Below are positions 7,590-10,044 of a stretch of DNA of 10,044 bases, piece by piece (the first letter of the stretch is position 1; each line of letters opens with the position of its first letter). Below the pieces are notes generated by a model. That model did not search any database, was not told the DNA's origin, and worked only from the letters and a program-made list of their open reading frames with translations. Source of the stretch: Candidatus Kapaibacterium sp. (GTDB taxonomy: Bacteria > Bacteroidota > Ignavibacteria > Kapaibacteriales > UBA961); the NCBI GenBank assembly GCA_023259575.1, contig JALRHN010000019.1, positions 1 to 10,044 of the forward strand, given 5' to 3'. A program made the translations under genes and the position numbers.

Positions 7590-7635
7590 AGTACATAAGG
7601 TTACCAATAATACAGTAAAGTAGTACATGGTAACC
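7590..7635. repeat. Paired AGTACAT / GGTNACC repeats in the prs leader
   Basis: AGTACAT followed by GGTTACC (7590-7605) recurs 30-32 bases on as AGTACAT followed by GGTAACC (7622-7635). Because GGTNACC is nearly palindromic, the two copies also form an inverted repeat: TGGTAACC (7628-7635) pairs perfectly with GGTTACCA (7599-7606), giving an 8-bp stem with a 21-base loop. It lies 32-77 bases upstream of the prs start. It could be a repressor site or an mRNA leader hairpin; no T-run follows, so it is not a standard terminator. Confidence 0.5.
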
Positions 7636-7652
7636 GCTTAATTCTTAGTGAA

Positions 7653-7682
7653 AAGCCACAAACCGTAAGCCGGCTGTGGCTT
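7653..7682 (-). terminator. Hairpin after tRNA-Gln, possible weak terminator or processing stem
   Basis: AAGCCACA (7653-7660) pairs with TGTGGCTT (7675-7682), with a further inner CCG/CGG pairing, giving an 8-bp outer plus 3-bp inner stem. On the minus strand it comes 17 bases after the tRNA 3' end and is followed only by TTTT, then CAC. It may terminate tRNA transcription weakly, leaving read-through into prs, or protect the tRNA precursor end. Confidence 0.45.
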
Positions 7683-7699
7683 CCAAGTATAGATATCAG

Positions 7700-7771
<72 letters not shown>

Positions 7772-7798
7772 ACACTGTTTGCTTATAAAACAGAGTTG

Positions 7799-7829
7799 CA
7801 AAAATAAGAGATGCTGATTAAGAATCAAA
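7799..7829 (-). promoter_or_regulatory. Bacteroidota-type promoter of tRNA-Gln
   Basis: On the minus strand, TTTG (7826-7829), exactly 19 bases, then TATTTTTG (7799-7806). This is a full match to the Bacteroidota housekeeping consensus TTTG-N19-TAnnTTTG. Transcription would begin about 20 bases before the tRNA 5' end. It may also drive prs-rplY by read-through. Confidence 0.75.
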
Positions 7830-7873
7830 GAAAAAAAAATCTGAAGGATAAATAATATTGAAGCTTGATAAGA

Positions 7874-9061
7874 TTATTCGAGTGAATTGGATAATATTTG
7901 AGCTGAAGACGAGTCAAATTCTCTTTGAATTGTTATAATATCATCTTTGTATAATTCTTCATGAGATTTGACTGTTTTACCATTTTTATGAAGTAATGCA
8001 AACCCTTTTTTTAGTGGGTGTAATGGATATAGCGCATGAAAATGTTGTTCTAATGCAAAAAATCCTTTTTTGTGTTCTGCAAGAGTTCTTTGACTATTCT
8101 GAAATAATCTAGTTTCTAGATCATCTGTTTTTTGAATTGCATATCTAATTGAATCTTTTACATATTTAAAACCTGAATGTTGTTCATATCTAAGTACTAA
8201 TTCTCTTTTTTGTGATATGGTTTGGGATATTACTTTTTTTATGGAATTTTCTGCATTATTAATAAAATTAATAAAATCTGTGCTTGTAATTGAGGTAGCT
8301 AATTCTGCAGCAGCAGTAGGTGTAGCCGCGCGGTGATCAGCCACAAAATCAGCTATTGTGAAATCCGTTTCATGTCCAATTCCAGCTATTATTGGTATAG
8401 AGCAATTGGCTATTGTTCTTGCAATTAATTCAGAATTAAATGCCCATAAATCTTCTATAGAACCTCCGCCCCTAGCAAGGATAATTATATCACAATTGTG
8501 AGCTTGCAAATCTATGATAGCATTTTTAATATCTTCAATAGCAGTATCACCCTGAACTAATGTTGGCCTTAAGATTATTTCGGATAAAGGGCTTCTTCGT
8601 TTAAGAGTAGTTAAAATATCTTGAACTGCTGCTCCAGTTGGAGAAGTAATAATTCCTATATGTTTAGCAAATACTGGGATTGGTTTTTTTCGGGAAACTT
8701 CAAATAAGCCTTCTCGTCCAAGTTTTAATTTTAATTCCTCGAAAGCCATATAAAGATCGCCTGTGCCTAGGGGGACAATTGAAATACAATCTAATTGATA
8801 TTTTCCTTGTGGGGGATATACTGAAACTGTTCCTTTTGCCAATACTTTCATGCCATCTTGTAAGGGAAATGTAAGGGTTTTGCCCCGCCACATCACAGCA
8901 GAAATTTGTGCGGCATCATCTTTTAATGAAAAATACCTGTGTCCAGAAGAATGTAATTTGAAATTGGAAATTTCCCCAGTTATTGAAAGAATCCCCATAC
9001 CATCTAATAATGATTTAATTGTTCCTGTTATCTGGCTTACTGTTAATGGCTTTTTTTCCAT
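7874..9061 (-). CDS. xseA: Exodeoxyribonuclease VII large subunit
   Basis: A 395-residue catalytic subunit of exonuclease VII, which degrades single-stranded DNA from both ends in repair. The N-terminal OB-fold (about 5-98) shows LTVSQITGTIKSLL, ISNFKLHSSGHRYFSLKD (31-48) and YPPQGKYQL (82-90). The catalytic region has IGIITSPTGAAVQDI (135-149), ARGGGSIEDLWAFN (196-209), AGIGHETDFTIADFVADHRAATPTAA (226-251, key residues in GHETD), then a helical, coiled region (about 260-345). The C-terminal segment HPLKKGFALL is typical. The start is placed at ATG 9061 (MEKKPLTVSQ), which gives the family's usual N-terminus; ATG 9067 (two residues longer) is equally possible. A longer reading from 9136 would add a hydrophobic stretch not found in the family. 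No xseB follows; tRNA-Gln comes about 100 bases downstream. Confidence 0.95.
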   Translation of the reverse strand: MEKKPLTVSQITGTIKSLLDGMGILSITGEISNFKLHSSGHRYFSLKDDAAQISAVMWRGKTLTFPLQDGMKVLAKGTVSVYPPQGKYQLDCISIVPLGTGDLYMAFEELKLKLGREGLFEVSRKKPIPVFAKHIGIITSPTGAAVQDILTTLKRRSPLSEIILRPTLVQGDTAIEDIKNAIIDLQAHNCDIIILARGGGSIEDLWAFNSELIARTIANCSIPIIAGIGHETDFTIADFVADHRAATPTAAAELATSITSTDFINFINNAENSIKKVISQTISQKRELVLRYEQHSGFKYVKDSIRYAIQKTDDLETRLFQNSQRTLAEHKKGFFALEQHFHALYPLHPLKKGFALLHKNGKTVKSHEELYKDDIITIQREFDSSSAQILSNSLE

Positions 9062-9171
9062 ATGCATTTGATATCTTATTATTAATAAAAACAAATTATG
9101 AATTTTAATTGCATATGTGAAAGGAAGTAAAAACATTCTTAAATATTTGATTAGGGTGCCTATTTATAAGC

Positions 9172-9202
9172 CTTGGGGATATCCAACGTTTATTGTAATT
9201 TG
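9172..9202 (+). promoter_or_regulatory. Candidate aspC promoter
   Basis: CTTG (9172-9175), 20 bases, then TAATTTG (9196-9202). This resembles the Bacteroidota promoter but has one base fewer in the -7 box. It would give a 5' leader of about 60 bases before the aminotransferase start. Confidence 0.35.
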
Positions 9203-9237
9203 GCATATTATTGGCAATTGAATACTTGAATGCCAAA
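9199..9237. repeat. Inverted repeat overlapping the aspC promoter region
   Basis: TTTGGCAT (9199-9206) and ATGCCAAA (9230-9237) form a perfect 8-bp inverted repeat with a 23-base spacer that itself contains a third TTGGCA (9211-9216). The left arm overlaps the candidate -7 box, so it may be an operator or a leader hairpin for the aminotransferase gene. Confidence 0.45.
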
Positions 9238-9270
9238 GCATAAGGAAAACACAACATATAGGAAGTGATC

Positions 9271-10044
9271 TTGAGTTCACATTTATCATACCGAGTTTTA
9301 GCTGCACAGGAAGCGCAAACTTTGGCCATTTCAAATAAAGCAAAAAGATTAAAGAAACAGGGTGTAGATATTGTGTCGCTCTCTGTAGGAGAACCTGATT
9401 TTGATACGCCAGAATGTGCCAAACATGCAGCTTTGCAAGCAATTTCTCAAAACTTTACACATTATACAGAATCCGATGGTATTATAGAATTAAGAGAAGC
9501 TGTTGCTAATAAATTTATTAATGATAATGGTATTAAATCAGTTAGCCAGTCAACAATCTTAATTTCTGGCGGTGCTAAACAATGTATTTATAATGTACTA
9601 AATGCTATATGTAATGAAGGAGATGAAGTATTAATCTTTGCTCCATATTGGGTTAGTTATCCTGCCATGGTAGCATTAACTGGTGCTAAACCAATTATCA
9701 TTCAAGCTTCCTTTGAACAAGTATATAAAGTTACTCCTTTGCAATTACAGGCTCATTTAACAAGTAATACAAAATGTGTCATCTTAAATAGTCCTTCAAA
9801 TCCTACTGGAATCATGTATACAGAGCAAGAAATTAGGGACTTAGCAGCAGTATTACAGGACCACGATTGTTATATCATAAGTGATGAAATTTATGAGAAG
9901 ATATCGTTCGGAGAGATAAAACACTTTTCTCCTGGTGCTATCGAATCTATAGCTCATAGAGTAATTACTGTTAATGGGGTATCGAAAGCATATGCAATGA
10001 CAGGATGGCGAATTGGCTATATGAATGCCCCCGAGCATGTGTTT
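9271..10044 (+). CDS. aspC: Class I aspartate-type aminotransferase (3' end cut off)
   Basis: The first 258 residues of a PLP-dependent aminotransferase (family about 390-400) that runs off the right edge. It probably moves the amino group between aspartate and 2-oxoglutarate; prephenate or another acidic substrate is possible. Visible marks are SVGEPDFDTP, HYTESDGIIELREAV, SGGAKQ, APYWVSYPAMV, NSPSNPTG (173-180, N177), SDEIYE (204-209; D205 and Y208 contact PLP) and SKAYAMTGWRIGY, where K239 forms the Schiff base. There is no ATG at the 5' end. An in-frame TAG at 9259-9261 limits the start to GTG 9265 or TTG 9271. I chose TTG 9271 because AGGAAG (9260-9265) lies five bases before it and the protein then begins SSHLSYRVLAAQEAQTLAIS, as in the family. 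The gene is divergent from xseA. Confidence 0.93.
   Translation, partial: MSSHLSYRVLAAQEAQTLAISNKAKRLKKQGVDIVSLSVGEPDFDTPECAKHAALQAISQNFTHYTESDGIIELREAVANKFINDNGIKSVSQSTILISGGAKQCIYNVLNAICNEGDEVLIFAPYWVSYPAMVALTGAKPIIIQASFEQVYKVTPLQLQAHLTSNTKCVILNSPSNPTGIMYTEQEIRDLAAVLQDHDCYIISDEIYEKISFGEIKHFSPGAIESIAHRVITVNGVSKAYAMTGWRIGYMNAPEHVF

Noticed and set aside
7775..7793. CTGTTT / AAACAG hairpin between the tRNA promoter and tRNA-Gln
   Set aside because: It is a 6-bp AT-rich stem with no T-run on either strand; it probably just falls in the tRNA 5' leader.
9062..9136. 25-residue hydrophobic N-terminal extension of xseA that looks like a membrane anchor
   Set aside because: The XseA family starts at the LTVSQ segment and acts in the cytosol. 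The extension is A/T-rich upstream DNA that happens to be open, and internal ATGs at 9067 and 9061 give the normal start.
9105..9442. Two overlapping minus-strand open frames (105 and 92 residues) at the right end
   Set aside because: They run opposite the aminotransferase gene, which has intact PLP-binding motifs; their translations show no domain pattern.

Overview
The window is AT-rich bacterial chromosome, most probably from a Bacteroidota (Bacteroidetes-type) lineage. Four observations support this. The two-component pair resembles the Bacteroides RprX/RprY regulators. A tRNA-Gln gene is preceded by a perfect match to the Bacteroidota housekeeping promoter (TTTG, 19 bases, TAnnTTTG). Most start codons have an A/T-rich leader and no Shine-Dalgarno sequence. 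The 3' CCA of the tRNA is not encoded. I cannot name a genus.

Layout, left to right. On the minus strand lie the start of a CcmB-like heme-exporter permease (cut by the left edge), a zinc-type CDF cation-efflux transporter 12 bases upstream of it, and ATP-dependent PEP carboxykinase (pckA), which has a strong terminator. Next comes a sensor kinase/response regulator operon (rprX-rprY-like), also minus. It is divergent from a small NTF2/SnoaL-like protein gene on the plus strand. A 16-bp bidirectional terminator separates that gene from the convergent operon prs-rplY (PRPP synthetase, ribosomal protein L25/Ctc). Upstream of prs lie tRNA-Gln(UUG) and xseA (exonuclease VII large subunit), all minus. 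The right end holds a plus-strand class I aspartate-type aminotransferase (aspC-like), cut by the window edge and divergent from xseA.

The genes are mainly housekeeping: gluconeogenesis (pckA), nucleotide precursor supply (prs), translation (rplY, tRNA-Gln), DNA repair (xseA), amino-acid metabolism (aspC), metal homeostasis (CDF), cytochrome c maturation (ccmB) and envelope-type signalling (rprXY). There is no mobile element, CRISPR array, phage gene or defence system. I did not find a convincing new biological system. The items worth a second look are regulatory: repeated TTGATT motifs between the sensor kinase and the NTF2-like gene, paired GTACAT/GGTNACC repeats in the prs leader, an inverted repeat overlapping the aspC promoter, and the CDF-ccmB pairing.
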